Part shown: positions 16,281 through 25,872 of the stretch, piece after piece
How positions within the stretch are numbered: position 1 is the first letter of the stretch
Layout of the letters: every line of letters starts with the position of its first letter
Assembly: GCA_024681985.1 (NCBI GenBank)
Contig: JAIKZU010000027.1
Coordinates: 1 to 36,784 of the forward strand
Direction of reading: 5' to 3'
Origin: Lachnospiraceae bacterium
GTDB lineage: Bacteria; Bacillota; Clostridia; Lachnospirales; Lachnospiraceae
DNA: 36,784 nucleotides
Made by a program: the position numbers and the translations under genes
The notes under the pieces: model-generated
What the model saw: the letters and a program-made list of their open reading frames with translations, nothing else
Told to the model about the DNA's origin: nothing
The model's database searches: none

Positions 16281-18998
16281 TTACTTGGCCTCGTACCAGG
16301 TTTTTCCGTCATGCATATCGATCTCCAAGGGTACGGAAAGGGTCGCGGCACCATGCATTTCCTCTGTCAAAATCTTATGTACCTGTGCAAGCTCCGACTC
16401 CTTTGCTTCGATCAAAAGTTCATCATGGACCTGCAGGATCAGCCTGGACTCCAGTTTCTCCTCCAACAGGCGATCATGGACACGGAGCATAGCCACTTTA
16501 ATGATATCCGCCGCCGTACCCTGGATAGGGGAATTCATGGCAATGCGCTCACCGAACTGTCTCTGCATGAAGTTGGAAGAGGACAATTCCGGCACCGGAC
16601 GCCGCCGTCCCATCATGGTCAGGGCATAGCCCGTTTCCTTCGCATGATCCACCAGCCCGTCGATAAAGGATTTGAGTTTCGGATAAGCCAGAAAATAATC
16701 ATCGATGTACTGCTTCGCTTCCGCTTTAGAAATATTTAAGTCCGCCCCCAGTCCAAAGGAGGAAATACCGTATACGATACCGAAGTTGACGGCTTTTGCG
16801 TTCCTGCGCTGCAGATCCGTGACCTCCTCAAAGGGGGTATGGAATACCAGAGAGGCCGTGGCCCGATGGATATCTCTGTTTTCCCGATAGGCTTTGATGA
16901 GATTCTCATCACCGGACATATGGGCCAAAACCCGAAGCTCGATCTGGGAATAATCCGCGTCCACAAATACAAAGCCCTCCCGGGGTACGAATACCTTTCG
17001 GATAGCCCGCCCCAATTCCAGACGGGCAGGGATGTTCTGCAGATTGGGTTCCGTGCTGGAAAGTCTGCCCGTAGCCGTCACCATCTGCTGGAAGGTGGTC
17101 CGGATCCTGCCGTCTTCTTCAATGCATCGTCCCAATCCGTCCGCATAGGTAGATTTCAATTTGGATAGGGTACGATACTCCAGGATATCCATTACAAAAG
17201 GATATTCGGGAGCCAGTTTTTCCAGTACATCCGCCGCCGTGGAGTAGCCGGTCTTTGTCTTTTTCGGCGCAGGGATCCCCAGTTTTTCAAACAGGATCAC
17301 ACCCAGCTGTTTCGGGGAATTGATGTTAAATTCCTCACCGGCAGCTCCATAGATCTTCTTTTCCAGATCTTCGATCCCCACAGAAAGATCCCGTCCGTAG
17401 GCTTCCAGTTCCTCGCGATTACAGATGATGCCTTCCCTCTCCATGTCAAAGAGGGTGAACAGCAGGGGCATCTCCAGCTCATGGAAGATATCCTGCATGC
17501 CCATGGCACTTAATTTCTCATTTAATTTTTCCGGAACCAGTGCCGACACGTATGCCTCATAGCATGCATAATGACAAAAGTCCTCCGGAGCTAAGGCCGC
17601 AGCCTCCTTTGGTTTCTGCTTGCCGAAGCGATCTGTATAGGAGGGGAGCAAAAGGTTTAATTCCTCTTTTGCGATAAGATCCGTCGGATATCCGGAGAGG
17701 ATGGGATTGATAAGATAGGATGCTAAGACCACGTCGTAAAATCCCTCAGGGCCACAGATATCTCTATGAGCGTTAAAGAATTTAATCAGAATTTTACAAA
17801 TTTGGTTTTTTGCTTTTGACAAGTTTGTAAGTGTAGATTTAATATCATTCAAACATAAGATATAGTCCTTATGGGAGATATTCCCCAGGATCACATCCGC
17901 CATACACTCTGACAGAGCCTCGGAAGTGATGTTCACCGCCTCGTCTCTGTTTGCAAAAGCACAGCATAGGACTTCTCCCTCTTCATCAAAGGAAACATAG
18001 ATTCCGATGGGTGCTGCCTCCGTGCCGGTTTTATTAAATATGCTTTTAACAGCGTCTTCCACTTGGCTTCCTGTAGTGATGAGACTGAAGTTTTCTACCC
18101 TCTCCTCATTTTTCCCTTTAGAAGTCTGGAAACGCCCCAGGATATTTTTCAACTCCCATTCCTTGCACAAAAGATAAGCATCCTCATTCAGCATCTCATC
18201 CAGGGAAAAGGCAGCTTTTTCCAGATCATATTCGATGTCTGCTTCCAGAGAGATTGTCGCCAGCTCCTTGGACATGACAGCCTGTTCATAAAACTCCACA
18301 ATGTTTTTTGATGCCCGGGGCGGCTTTACATTGGGAGCATCCTCATGGACACTTTCGATATCGTGATATTGAGCGATCAAAGCAAAGGCCGTCTTCTCTC
18401 CGATCCCCGGGACGCCGGGGATATTGTCGGAGGAATCCCCCATCAGGGCTTTTACATCAATGTATTCCCTAGGAGTCACTCCATATTTTGCCAGAAAGTC
18501 GGCAGCATGGTAATGCTCCACTTCCGTTCCCGTCTGTTTCGTCCGCGGAAGAGCGATCTTGATATGATCGGTACACAGCTGCAAAAGGTCCCGGTCACCG
18601 GATACGATGGTGACATCCATTCCCAATTCTTCCGCGCGATGGGCCGCGGTACCCAGAATATCATCCGCCTCCCAGCCTTCTTTGGTAAGTACCGGCACCC
18701 GCATAGCGCTAAGTAATTCCTGGATCATAGGCACCTGCTGTTTTAGCTCCGGCGCCATGGGTTTTCTTGTTCCTTTGTATTCCGCAAACTGTTTATGGCG
18801 AAAGGTAGGAGCTGACAGGTCGAAGGCCACCATGAAATAATCCGGTTTTTCCTCTTCAAAGAGTTTAAACATGATATTGATAAAACCGTAAACTGCATTG
18901 GTGTGAATACCAGCCGCATTGGTCAGATCCGGTATGCCGTAAAATGCACGGTTCAATATGCTGTGACCATCCATCAAAAGTAATTTTTTGTTATCCAT
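16281..18998 (-). CDS. polA: DNA polymerase I
   Basis: A 905-residue repair and Okazaki-fragment polymerase. An N-terminal 5' nuclease domain (about 1-290) holds LLMDGHSILNRAFY, VAFDLSAPTFRH and SGDRDLLQL. A middle region (about 310-490) corresponds to the 3'-5' exonuclease fold, but the DxE catalytic motif is not present where expected (YVSFDEEGE), so proofreading is probably lost, as in Bacillus-type enzymes. The polymerase domain holds motif A DYSQIELRVLAH, motif B RRNAKAVNFGIVYG and motif C QVHDELL. GAGG lies 7 bases before ATG 18998 and overlaps the end of the upstream aminopeptidase gene. A short AT-rich patch (about 17770-17870) falls in the degenerate exonuclease region. The gene is part of a run from the beta-CASP gene to walJ. 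Confidence 0.97.
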   Translation of the reverse strand: MDNKKLLLMDGHSILNRAFYGIPDLTNAAGIHTNAVYGFINIMFKLFEEEKPDYFMVAFDLSAPTFRHKQFAEYKGTRKPMAPELKQQVPMIQELLSAMRVPVLTKEGWEADDILGTAAHRAEELGMDVTIVSGDRDLLQLCTDHIKIALPRTKQTGTEVEHYHAADFLAKYGVTPREYIDVKALMGDSSDNIPGVPGIGEKTAFALIAQYHDIESVHEDAPNVKPPRASKNIVEFYEQAVMSKELATISLEADIEYDLEKAAFSLDEMLNEDAYLLCKEWELKNILGRFQTSKGKNEERVENFSLITTGSQVEDAVKSIFNKTGTEAAPIGIYVSFDEEGEVLCCAFANRDEAVNITSEALSECMADVILGNISHKDYILCLNDIKSTLTNLSKAKNQICKILIKFFNAHRDICGPEGFYDVVLASYLINPILSGYPTDLIAKEELNLLLPSYTDRFGKQKPKEAAALAPEDFCHYACYEAYVSALVPEKLNEKLSAMGMQDIFHELEMPLLFTLFDMEREGIICNREELEAYGRDLSVGIEDLEKKIYGAAGEEFNINSPKQLGVILFEKLGIPAPKKTKTGYSTAADVLEKLAPEYPFVMDILEYRTLSKLKSTYADGLGRCIEEDGRIRTTFQQMVTATGRLSSTEPNLQNIPARLELGRAIRKVFVPREGFVFVDADYSQIELRVLAHMSGDENLIKAYRENRDIHRATASLVFHTPFEEVTDLQRRNAKAVNFGIVYGISSFGLGADLNISKAEAKQYIDDYFLAYPKLKSFIDGLVDHAKETGYALTMMGRRRPVPELSSSNFMQRQFGERIAMNSPIQGTAADIIKVAMLRVHDRLLEEKLESRLILQVHDELLIEAKESELAQVHKILTEEMHGAATLSVPLEIDMHDGKTWYEAK

Positions 18999-19008
18999 TG
19001 ATTTTCCT

Positions 19009-20796
19009 CTAGATCGGCTTTGTCACCTGCTTTAACCAGGCTGCTTCTTTTTTATCAAGATAGGGCGAGATCTTTTCATACACTGCTGCATGATAATCGT
19101 TTAGAGCTTTTCGCTCATACTGAGTCAGCATCTCCGGCAGGATGGCCTCCACCTCGATGGGTGCAAAGGTCAGCTGCTGGAACTTCAAAAACTGTCCGTA
19201 TTCCGTCTTTTGATCCTTGACGCATAATAGCTCGTTTTCGATACGGATCCCGTAGCCGTCCTCCACATAGAGTCCCGGTTCATCCGTGGTGATCATGCCC
19301 GGCTTTAGCGCCCAGGGTTTAAAGGTGTCCGTGATCCTCCAGTGGAACCGCTGGGGTCCTTCATGGACGTTCAAAATGTGTCCCACGCCGTGGCCCGTAC
19401 CACAACGGTAATCCAAGCCCTCATCCCATACCGGTCCTCTAGCCAGGATATCCAGGTTCACACCCACACAGCCCTCTGGGAAATGTGCTTCCTGCAGACG
19501 CATATTGGATCTCACCACCAAAGTAAAGGCTTTCTTTTCTTCTTCGGAAAGCTTTCCTACGGCAATGGTCCGGGTGATGTCCGTGGTTCCCTCCAGATAG
19601 TGTCCGCCGGAGTCCACCAGTAAAAATCCTTTGGGCTCGATCTTTGCATTATGCTCCTCGGTGGCTTCGTAGTGCATCATGGCCGCGTTGCCTTTGTAGG
19701 CAGAGATGGTATCAAAGCTCACATCCAGAAAATGCTCCTGCTCCTGTCGAAACTCCAAAAGCTTTTGGGCGGCAGACATTTCCGTGATCTCTTCCTCTCC
19801 CACATGGGTCTTTAACCAGTAGATGAACTTCGTTACCGCCACGCCATCTTTGATATGGGCTTCCTTTGTGTTTTTGATCTCCGTATCATTTTTCACGGAG
19901 CGCATGAGTTCGCTGGGGTTAGAAGCCTTGATCACTTTAACGTCGGAAGGAAGCGACTCCACTAAAGCCACATTGACGATATCCGGATCCACCAGTACGG
20001 AAGTGATATCCACCTTCTTTAGATCCTCATAGATCGCATCGTATTCTTTTACGACGATATCATTTTCCTCCAGGTACTCTTTTACTTTTCCGTTTAAGGA
20101 CTTCTCTGCCACATACAGTACGGCATCCTCTTTTGTCAGATAGAAATAGGCCATAAACACAGGCACGCAGGCGATATCATCCCCCCGAAGGTTTAAAAGC
20201 CAGGCAATGTCGTAAAGAGATGTCAAAAGATGGGCCTGGGCCTTATGCTTTTTCATGGCTTTTCGAATGTCCGCCACTTTCTTTTCGTAGGTTACGCCGG
20301 CATATTTTTTCTTTAGGATCCAGATCTTTTTCTTCGGAAGCGCCGGGCGATCCTCCCAGACTTCATCTAAAAGGTTGTAATCGATCACAATGTCCGCCTT
20401 GTTCTTTTTTGCGATCTTTCGATAGGTCTTATGCTGAGTCAGGGAAAACACTCTGCCGTCATAGGCTAATGTCTGTCCCTTTTTTAAGTTCTTTTTTAAG
20501 TACTCTTCTACTGTGGGAACCCCTTCTTCTCCCATTTCGTAAAGGGTGGTGCCGGAGCCTAAGAGTTCCCGCTTCGCCTGAATGAAATAACGGCCGTCGG
20601 TCCAAAGCGCGGATTCCTTTTGGGAAACCACCACGGTGGCATTGGTCCCCGTAAAACCTGTCAGAAAAGCGATCTCCTTAAAATAATCGTTTACGTACTC
20701 CGAAGAATGAAAGTCGGACATGGGGATCATATAATAATCCACCTTCTTTTCCTTCATGACTTTTCGTAAGTTTTCCAATCGTTTGCTCGTTGTCAT
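19009..20796 (-). CDS. pepP: Xaa-Pro aminopeptidase (aminopeptidase P, M24B)
   Basis: A 595-residue cytoplasmic metallopeptidase that removes an N-terminal residue next to proline. It has the long three-domain form: two creatinase-like N-terminal domains (about 1-300) and a C-terminal pita-bread catalytic domain. Metal ligands are visible as the Asp of LLVDSGGHY, the Asp of GTTDITRT, the His of GTGHGVGH, the Glu of TTDEPGLY and the Glu of IRIENELL, so the enzyme should be active. The frame opens further upstream, but ATG 20796 has GAGG 8 bases before it and begins the conserved MTTSKRLENLR, so I start there. It follows the beta-CASP gene by 19 bases and precedes polA by 10. The link to DNA and RNA enzymes is probably only positional. 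Confidence 0.94.
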   Translation of the reverse strand: MTTSKRLENLRKVMKEKKVDYYMIPMSDFHSSEYVNDYFKEIAFLTGFTGTNATVVVSQKESALWTDGRYFIQAKRELLGSGTTLYEMGEEGVPTVEEYLKKNLKKGQTLAYDGRVFSLTQHKTYRKIAKKNKADIVIDYNLLDEVWEDRPALPKKKIWILKKKYAGVTYEKKVADIRKAMKKHKAQAHLLTSLYDIAWLLNLRGDDIACVPVFMAYFYLTKEDAVLYVAEKSLNGKVKEYLEENDIVVKEYDAIYEDLKKVDITSVLVDPDIVNVALVESLPSDVKVIKASNPSELMRSVKNDTEIKNTKEAHIKDGVAVTKFIYWLKTHVGEEEITEMSAAQKLLEFRQEQEHFLDVSFDTISAYKGNAAMMHYEATEEHNAKIEPKGFLLVDSGGHYLEGTTDITRTIAVGKLSEEEKKAFTLVVRSNMRLQEAHFPEGCVGVNLDILARGPVWDEGLDYRCGTGHGVGHILNVHEGPQRFHWRITDTFKPWALKPGMITTDEPGLYVEDGYGIRIENELLCVKDQKTEYGQFLKFQQLTFAPIEVEAILPEMLTQYERKALNDYHAAVYEKISPYLDKKEAAWLKQVTKPI

Positions 20797-20815
20797 ACCA
20801 TAAACCTCTTTTCTT

Positions 20816-22441
20816 TTATCTGTCCCATTTGTCGGATAGAGAATTGATCTGATCCGCAAATTTTCCCATATCTTTGTTGGCCATGCCTTCGCATTTTTCG
20901 ATGACATGCATCAGGCGCTGGCCCGCTGCCAAAAGTCTGGCAAAAACATTGGAAGAAGCCTTTAAGGAAGGGGCTTTCTTCTTTTCTTTTACCACATGCG
21001 AGCCCTCCGAGATCATGCGTCCCGTCCCCAGTTCGAACCCGTCCCCGGAATAGGGCGCATAGGCTTCAAATCCCGTTTCTTCCTTCACAGTCTTTGCGAA
21101 CTCCTCCACCACGGTATCATCTCCGTGGACGATGAACACCTTCTGGGGCTTCTTCTTTTGGAAAGAGCCGATCCAGTGTAAAAGCTCACTTTTATCTCCA
21201 TGGCCGGAAATACCGGGTAGGTTTTCGATGCGGCAGCTGACAAAAACGGATTCCCCGAAGAGTTTCACTTCCTTTGCGCCGTTTAACAAACTATGGCCTA
21301 AAGTCCCCGGCACCTGATATCCCACAAAAAGAATGGTGGATTCGTCCCGCCAGAGATTGTGCTTTAAATGATGGCGGATCCGGCCTGCCTCACACATACC
21401 GGAAGCGGAGATGATGACCTTCGGTCGTTTGTCCGAATTGATGGCTTTGGATTCATCCGGAGTCACCGCCACATGCAGTCCCGGAAAGGTGATGGGATTG
21501 ATGCCGGCGGATACAAGTTCCATGGCCTCTTCGTTAAAGCATTCCCTGATATTCTCGTTAAAGATATGGGTAGCCTCCACTGCCAGGGGGCTGTCCATAT
21601 ACACCGGGAAGTTTTCGTTGGATCCCATCAGATGTTCCTCTTTGATCCTTCGTAAAAAGTACAGCATTTCCTGGGTACGGCCTACAGAAAACGCGGGGAT
21701 CACCAGATTTCCTCCTGCTTCCAAAGTCTCCTCCAGTATCCCGGCCAGTTCGGCGGCAAAATCCCCCATGACGCCCCTTTCTCTGTTGCCATAGGTGGAC
21801 TCCATGATGACATAGTCCGCTTCCTCCAGATAGGTGGGATTCTTGATCAGGGGGCGTCCCGGATTTCCGATATCCCCGGAAAAGACCACTGTCTTTTCAT
21901 CCATCCCGCCGGTCTCCTCGTTTTTTTCACGCAGGATGAATTCAATACTGGAAGATCCCAGCAGATGTCCGGCATCCACAAAACGGACCGTGATCTCATC
22001 GCAGATCACATAGCGCTCGTTATATGCACAAGGTGAAAAATACTGCAGCACATTGGAGGCATCCTCCACCGTATAAAGCGGCGTCACTTCGGCCTTTCCG
22101 GCTCGCTTTGCCTTACGGTTCTTCCATTCCGCTTCATATTCCTGAATATAAGCAGAATCCTTTAGCATGATCTGGCACAATTCCATGGTGGCTTCGGTGG
22201 AATAGATGGTCCCACGAAATCCTCTGGAATACAAAAGCGGGAGTAATCCAGAGTGGTCAATATGGGCATGGGTCACAAACACGTAATCGATCTCCGATGC
22301 ATTGACCGGGATCTCCTGATTCTCATAGAGATCCGGTCCCTGTTCCATACCGCAGTCCACCAGAAACTTACGATGTCCCACTTCCATGTAATGACAGCTC
22401 CCCGTCACTTCATGATCTGCTCCCAAAAAACGTATGATCAT
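20816..22441 (-). CDS. MBL-fold beta-CASP ribonuclease-like protein
   Basis: A 541-residue cytoplasmic protein of the CPSF73-like beta-CASP group of metallo-beta-lactamases, which includes RNA endonucleases and exonucleases. The core motif THAHIDHSG (H58, H60, D62, H63) binds zinc. Further ligands are VDAGHLLGS and SGDIGNPG, and the beta-CASP part holds STYGNRER, PAFSVGRTQE, DSPLAVEAT, ISASGMCEAGR and SGHGDKSEL. A roughly 75-residue C-terminal tail with a Lys-rich start extends past the usual core and has no recognised domain. GGGGGA lies 9 bases before ATG 22441. It is the first gene of a seven-gene run, after the ftsZ terminator. No promoter was recognised in the 55 bases available. RNA substrate and direction of cleavage cannot be told. 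Confidence 0.9.
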   Translation of the reverse strand: MIIRFLGADHEVTGSCHYMEVGHRKFLVDCGMEQGPDLYENQEIPVNASEIDYVFVTHAHIDHSGLLPLLYSRGFRGTIYSTEATMELCQIMLKDSAYIQEYEAEWKNRKAKRAGKAEVTPLYTVEDASNVLQYFSPCAYNERYVICDEITVRFVDAGHLLGSSSIEFILREKNEETGGMDEKTVVFSGDIGNPGRPLIKNPTYLEEADYVIMESTYGNRERGVMGDFAAELAGILEETLEAGGNLVIPAFSVGRTQEMLYFLRRIKEEHLMGSNENFPVYMDSPLAVEATHIFNENIRECFNEEAMELVSAGINPITFPGLHVAVTPDESKAINSDKRPKVIISASGMCEAGRIRHHLKHNLWRDESTILFVGYQVPGTLGHSLLNGAKEVKLFGESVFVSCRIENLPGISGHGDKSELLHWIGSFQKKKPQKVFIVHGDDTVVEEFAKTVKEETGFEAYAPYSGDGFELGTGRMISEGSHVVKEKKKAPSLKASSNVFARLLAAGQRLMHVIEKCEGMANKDMGKFADQINSLSDKWDR

Positions 22442-22496
22442 TTGCTTATGTCCCCCTTTTCAAGAAATGATTGATTGACTAGGTGTGCATAATTAA

Positions 22497-22522
22497 GGGG
22501 GTCAGCAATTTTGCTGACCCCC
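22497..22522 (-). terminator. Terminator after ftsZ (end of the dcw cluster)
   Basis: GGGGGTCAGCA (22497-22507) and TGCTGACCCCC (22512-22522) are a perfect 11-bp inverted repeat around a 4-base loop, 13 bases past the ftsZ stop. The minus-strand tail TTAATTATG is only moderately T-rich. Confidence 0.75.
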
Positions 22523-22535
22523 TGAGTAGTTGCTG

Positions 22536-23852
22536 TTATTTTTTTGTATTCCGAAGGAAATCCGGAATCTTGATATTTTCTTCTTTGACTGTGCTGGAGG
22601 GCTGGGCCGGTCTCTGCAACCCTCCGAACTGACCCGTCGGTACGCTCTGGGTCGTGGGTGTCACAGGCGTGCTATTCTGCTGTGCAGCCTGCGGTGTCAC
22701 CGGTGTGGTAGGCACGCTCACATGGGGCTGTGCGGAAAACGCTGTGGAACGGGCTCCTGCTGCTGTAGCCTGTGCCCGTGCTGTCTGGACCCGGCTGGTT
22801 GCCTGACGGAAAGCGCTGTTCGGAGCGGAGGCCGATGCATTGGGATAACTGAGTCCCGGGAAAACAGAACTCTGCACCGGTTCATCCTCGGGAAGTCCCG
22901 TAGCGATCACCGTAGCAGTCACCTCATCTGTCCCCTCGTCCTGCATTAAGCCCACAAATACGTCCGTATCATCACCGGTAAAGCTCTTCACATAATCCAC
23001 GGCTTCACTGACATCCAACAGCTGAACGTCACCGGATAAATTCACGATCACATGAGTAGCACCCTCAATGGTGGTCTCTAAAAGCGGTGATGATACCGCC
23101 ATCTGTACCGCCTCCAAAGATCGGGAATCGCCTTTTGCCGTGCCGATCCCGATATGGGCCATACCCTTATCTTTCATAACGGAATTAATATCCGCAAAAT
23201 CCAAATTCAAAAGTGCCGGCTGATTGATCAGATCCGTGATACCCTGTACAGACTGCTGCAATACTTCATCAGCCTTTGCAAAGGCACTGTTGGAAGAAGT
23301 CTTCCGGTCAATGAGGGTTAAAAGCTTTTCATTGGGGATGATGATCAGGGAATCCACGTTTTCTTTTAAACGCTCGATACCTGCTTCGGCATACCCCATA
23401 CGCTTTCCCTCGAAGGCAAAGGGCTTCGTCACCACGCCTACCGTAAGGATACCCTGCTCCTTCGCAATGCCGGCCACCACAGGAGCTGCTCCCGTACCGG
23501 TTCCGCCACCCATACCGCAGGTAACGAATACCATATCAGCGCCCTTTACCATGGCAGAGATGTCTTCTGCACTCTCCTCGGCGCTCTGCTGACCGATCTC
23601 CGGGTTTCCGCCGGCACCAAGTCCACGGGTGAGCTTCTCACCGATCTGCAATGTATTCGATGTCTTACACATCAAAAGATCCTGTTTATCTGTATTAACT
23701 GCAACCAGTTCCACCCCGCCGATATTCGCATCTACCATGCGATTGATCGCATTGTTTCCGGCTCCACCGACTCCGATGATGATAATCTTGGCATTTACTT
23801 CTGCCTCGTTGGGAATCAATTCAACCAAGGGTCTTTCCTCCTCATATTTCAT
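22536..23852 (-). CDS. ftsZ: Cell division protein FtsZ
   Basis: A 438-residue tubulin homologue that polymerises with GTP into the Z-ring at mid-cell. The tubulin signature GGGTGTG is at 115-121, the GVGGAGNN nucleotide loop near 27, and the T7 catalytic loop NLDFAD at 216-221. The globular part ends at about 325. A disordered linker of about 100 residues rich in Pro, Thr, Ala and Gln follows, then the conserved C-terminal peptide [12 protein letters not shown] that binds membrane anchors such as FtsA or SepF. AGGA lies close to ATG 23852 (4 bases), a rather short spacing. The gene has its own promoter in the 126-base gap after ftsQ, in addition to any transcription from the mraZ promoter. 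No ftsA precedes it. Confidence 0.98.
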   Translation of the reverse strand: MKYEEERPLVELIPNEAEVNAKIIIIGVGGAGNNAINRMVDANIGGVELVAVNTDKQDLLMCKTSNTLQIGEKLTRGLGAGGNPEIGQQSAEESAEDISAMVKGADMVFVTCGMGGGTGTGAAPVVAGIAKEQGILTVGVVTKPFAFEGKRMGYAEAGIERLKENVDSLIIIPNEKLLTLIDRKTSSNSAFAKADEVLQQSVQGITDLINQPALLNLDFADINSVMKDKGMAHIGIGTAKGDSRSLEAVQMAVSSPLLETTIEGATHVIVNLSGDVQLLDVSEAVDYVKSFTGDDTDVFVGLMQDEGTDEVTATVIATGLPEDEPVQSSVFPGLSYPNASASAPNSAFRQATSRVQTARAQATAAGARSTAFSAQPHVSVPTTPVTPQAAQQNSTPVTPTTQSVPTGQFGGLQRPAQPSSTVKEENIKIPDFLRNTKK

Positions 23853-23912
23853 CCTGTAAATAAGATTTTGCGCATAAAAACACAGAAATCGAAATACTCA
23901 ATTTCGTTTTCT

Positions 23913-23941
23913 ATCATATATTTTTTATGGCAATTTATCAA
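23913..23941 (-). promoter_or_regulatory. Predicted sigma-A promoter of ftsZ
   Basis: The minus strand has TTGATA (23941-23936), a 17-base AT-rich spacer and TATGAT (23918-23913), 60 bases before the ftsZ ATG. A small hairpin (CGAAAT with ATTTCG, about 23890-23906) lies in the leader. It would allow extra ftsZ expression independent of the upstream dcw genes. Confidence 0.65.
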
Positions 23942-23978
23942 CCTGTTTTTTTGAGTTTTTTCGTTTTTTCAACGATCT

Positions 23979-24755
23979 TCAAGCGCCTCTTTTAAACACT
24001 ATATCTCGATTTCCTTCGTCCCAATCTTCCAGATGTAGTGTTCCTTTTTCTCCCTCCAGTTTCGGCAGGATATACTTCAAACGAAGTATCTTAGCATCCG
24101 TATTGGCGGAGCTTCCCAGATCCACTGTGATATCGCCGCAGATCATGGTAACGGTACCATCGGCGGCAAAGGCGATCTTATCCACAGGGACGTTCTCCTC
24201 CTCAATGCAGGAAATGATCTTTTTTAATTCTTTGTTCCGTTTGGACTTTAAGGGAAGCGGCTCACCGATATTTAGATCCTTCAGCTCCACATCCTCCATC
24301 ACCACCAAGGGTCGATCCGGTAGCAACACCATGGATACTTCTTGTACCACGTTTTCACGATCGAAATACACAAAGGCGCCGTCTTTATCGATCATCATGG
24401 CCACCATTTCCTTATCCGTCACTTCCACCAAAACCGTATTGGGATCCTGAAGAGACACTTTTACTTCCTTTACAAATGGTATGGATACCTCATTAAAGAA
24501 ACGGTTTTTTATAAAACAGTATACGGAATTCTTGCAGTACTCATTCGTAAATACATAAGGCTCGATGGCCTCGTCATCGTAGAGTTCACTTCCGCTGTAG
24601 GTTACCTTTTTTACATCACATAAAAGCCAGATGGTAAGGGCCGCCACGGCACACAGGATCAAAAGGATCAAAAGGATGTTTAGGGTGACCATCAGCATCC
24701 GTTTATGCTTTCGCTTTTTTATTTTCTTTTCTAAGGTCTGTTTTCTTTTTGACAT
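23979..24755 (-). CDS. divIB: Cell division protein FtsQ/DivIB
   Basis: A 258-residue bitopic division protein that joins FtsL and FtsB-like partners to the FtsW/FtsI synthase. A very basic cytoplasmic start (about 1-20, KRKQTLEKKIKKRKHKR) precedes one membrane segment (about 23-45). A POTRA-like start (VKKVTYSGSELYDDEAI) and a DivIB-type extracytoplasmic domain follow. The sequence is poorly conserved, so the call rests on topology, the POTRA pattern and position between ftsW and ftsZ. The ATG lies 3 bases after the ftsW stop without a visible ribosome binding site, so translation is probably coupled. The protein is shorter than Bacillus-type DivIB at the C-terminal side. Confidence 0.88.
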   Translation of the reverse strand: MSKRKQTLEKKIKKRKHKRMLMVTLNILLILLILCAVAALTIWLLCDVKKVTYSGSELYDDEAIEPYVFTNEYCKNSVYCFIKNRFFNEVSIPFVKEVKVSLQDPNTVLVEVTDKEMVAMMIDKDGAFVYFDRENVVQEVSMVLLPDRPLVVMEDVELKDLNIGEPLPLKSKRNKELKKIISCIEEENVPVDKIAFAADGTVTMICGDITVDLGSSANTDAKILRLKYILPKLEGEKGTLHLEDWDEGNRDIVFKRGA

Positions 24756-24758
24756 AGT

Positions 24759-25856
24759 TTATTTTGGCTGTATCCGTCTGGATACGGAAAGTGCGAGTCC
24801 CATCTCCGCCAACAGGATCACCACGGAGGTGCCTCCGTAACTGATAAACGGAAGGGTGATCCCCGTATTGGGGATCGTATTGGTCACAACTCCGATATTT
24901 AGGATCACCTGCAATGCAATATGGATCATGATGCCGACACAAATGAAGGATCCGAATCGATCCCGGGCGTTAAAGGCGATGATAAGAAGCCTCCACAAAA
25001 GAAGCAGATACAAAATGATCACGCATACTGCTCCCAAAAGGCCCAGTTCCTCGCAGATGATGGAAAAGATCATATCGTTCTGTGCCTCCGGCACAAAGCT
25101 TTTTTGAAAGCTTTCTCCCAAACCCTTTCCAAACAGTCCGCCGGAGCCAATGGCATACAGTGCCTGCATGGTCTGATAACCGGTATCATAGTTTTCGGGA
25201 TTCAGCCAGGCATCAATACGACCGCTTCGATAACCGGCACCCAAAAAGATCACTCCCAAAATCCCCACCACGGCGATCAGGGCCGCTCCCACAAAGACGT
25301 CGATCTCCCGGCTGGCCACAAACAGCATACCGAAGGCAATGCCCAGGATGATGATGGCGGTGGAAAGGTTGTTATAAGCCACCGCTCCCAAAAGGGGAAG
25401 GATGCGGATAAAGACCTTTAATACATTTTCCCGTCCCTTTACGATATGGGGATACTTGGAGATCAGAGCCGACAGATAAAGGATCACGGCTACCTTTGCC
25501 ACCTCGGAAGGCTGAAAGGACACGCCGTTGATCATAAACCAGCGGGACGCACCGTTGATATCGCTTCCCATGAAAAGTACCATGACACAAAGGGCAATGG
25601 AACCCAAGTACAAAAGAGACGACAGATGCATCCAAAACTTGTAATCAATGGCCACCAAAAAAGCCAACGCCACAAATCCTAAGCCCGCTGCAAACAACTG
25701 GCGACGGACATAATACGTCCCGTCATCAAACCGCAAAGTCGCGTTATAGGCACTGGTAGAGTATAGCATCACTACGCCAAATGCCAGCAGCATGATGACC
25801 AGGATCAACAGCCCGTAATCAAAGTATTGCGTTTTTTCTCTCTGTTTTTTCGCCAT
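24759..25856 (-). CDS. ftsW: Peptidoglycan glycosyltransferase FtsW (SEDS family)
   Basis: A 365-residue polytopic SEDS protein with about 10 membrane segments that polymerises lipid II into glycan strands at the division site, together with a class B transpeptidase. Family landmarks include VMLYSTSAYNA near the first segment, GASRWFMINGVSFQPSEVAKV in the large central loop, the AQNDMIFSIICEELGLLGA stretch that holds the conserved Asp/Glu region, and the C-terminal GITLPFISYGGTSVVILL. Its place between murD and ftsQ favours FtsW over RodA or SpoVE, although SpoVE is a close relative in spore formers. The ATG follows the murD stop by 16 bases with a weak ribosome binding site. murG, which often follows ftsW/spoVE, is absent. 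Confidence 0.93.
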   Translation of the reverse strand: MAKKQREKTQYFDYGLLILVIMLLAFGVVMLYSTSAYNATLRFDDGTYYVRRQLFAAGLGFVALAFLVAIDYKFWMHLSSLLYLGSIALCVMVLFMGSDINGASRWFMINGVSFQPSEVAKVAVILYLSALISKYPHIVKGRENVLKVFIRILPLLGAVAYNNLSTAIIILGIAFGMLFVASREIDVFVGAALIAVVGILGVIFLGAGYRSGRIDAWLNPENYDTGYQTMQALYAIGSGGLFGKGLGESFQKSFVPEAQNDMIFSIICEELGLLGAVCVIILYLLLLWRLLIIAFNARDRFGSFICVGIMIHIALQVILNIGVVTNTIPNTGITLPFISYGGTSVVILLAEMGLALSVSRRIQPK

Positions 25857-25872
25857 GTGTTTCTATCGTATC

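Noticed and set aside
17770..17870. Insertion or foreign DNA in polA suggested by the AT-rich patch
   Set aside because: The frame is intact, there are no repeats at its edges and the protein has normal length, so local drift is simpler.
20797..20907. N-terminal extension of aminopeptidase P by 37 codons
   Set aside because: It overlaps the end of the beta-CASP gene and has no family similarity, while ATG 20796 has a good ribosome binding site.
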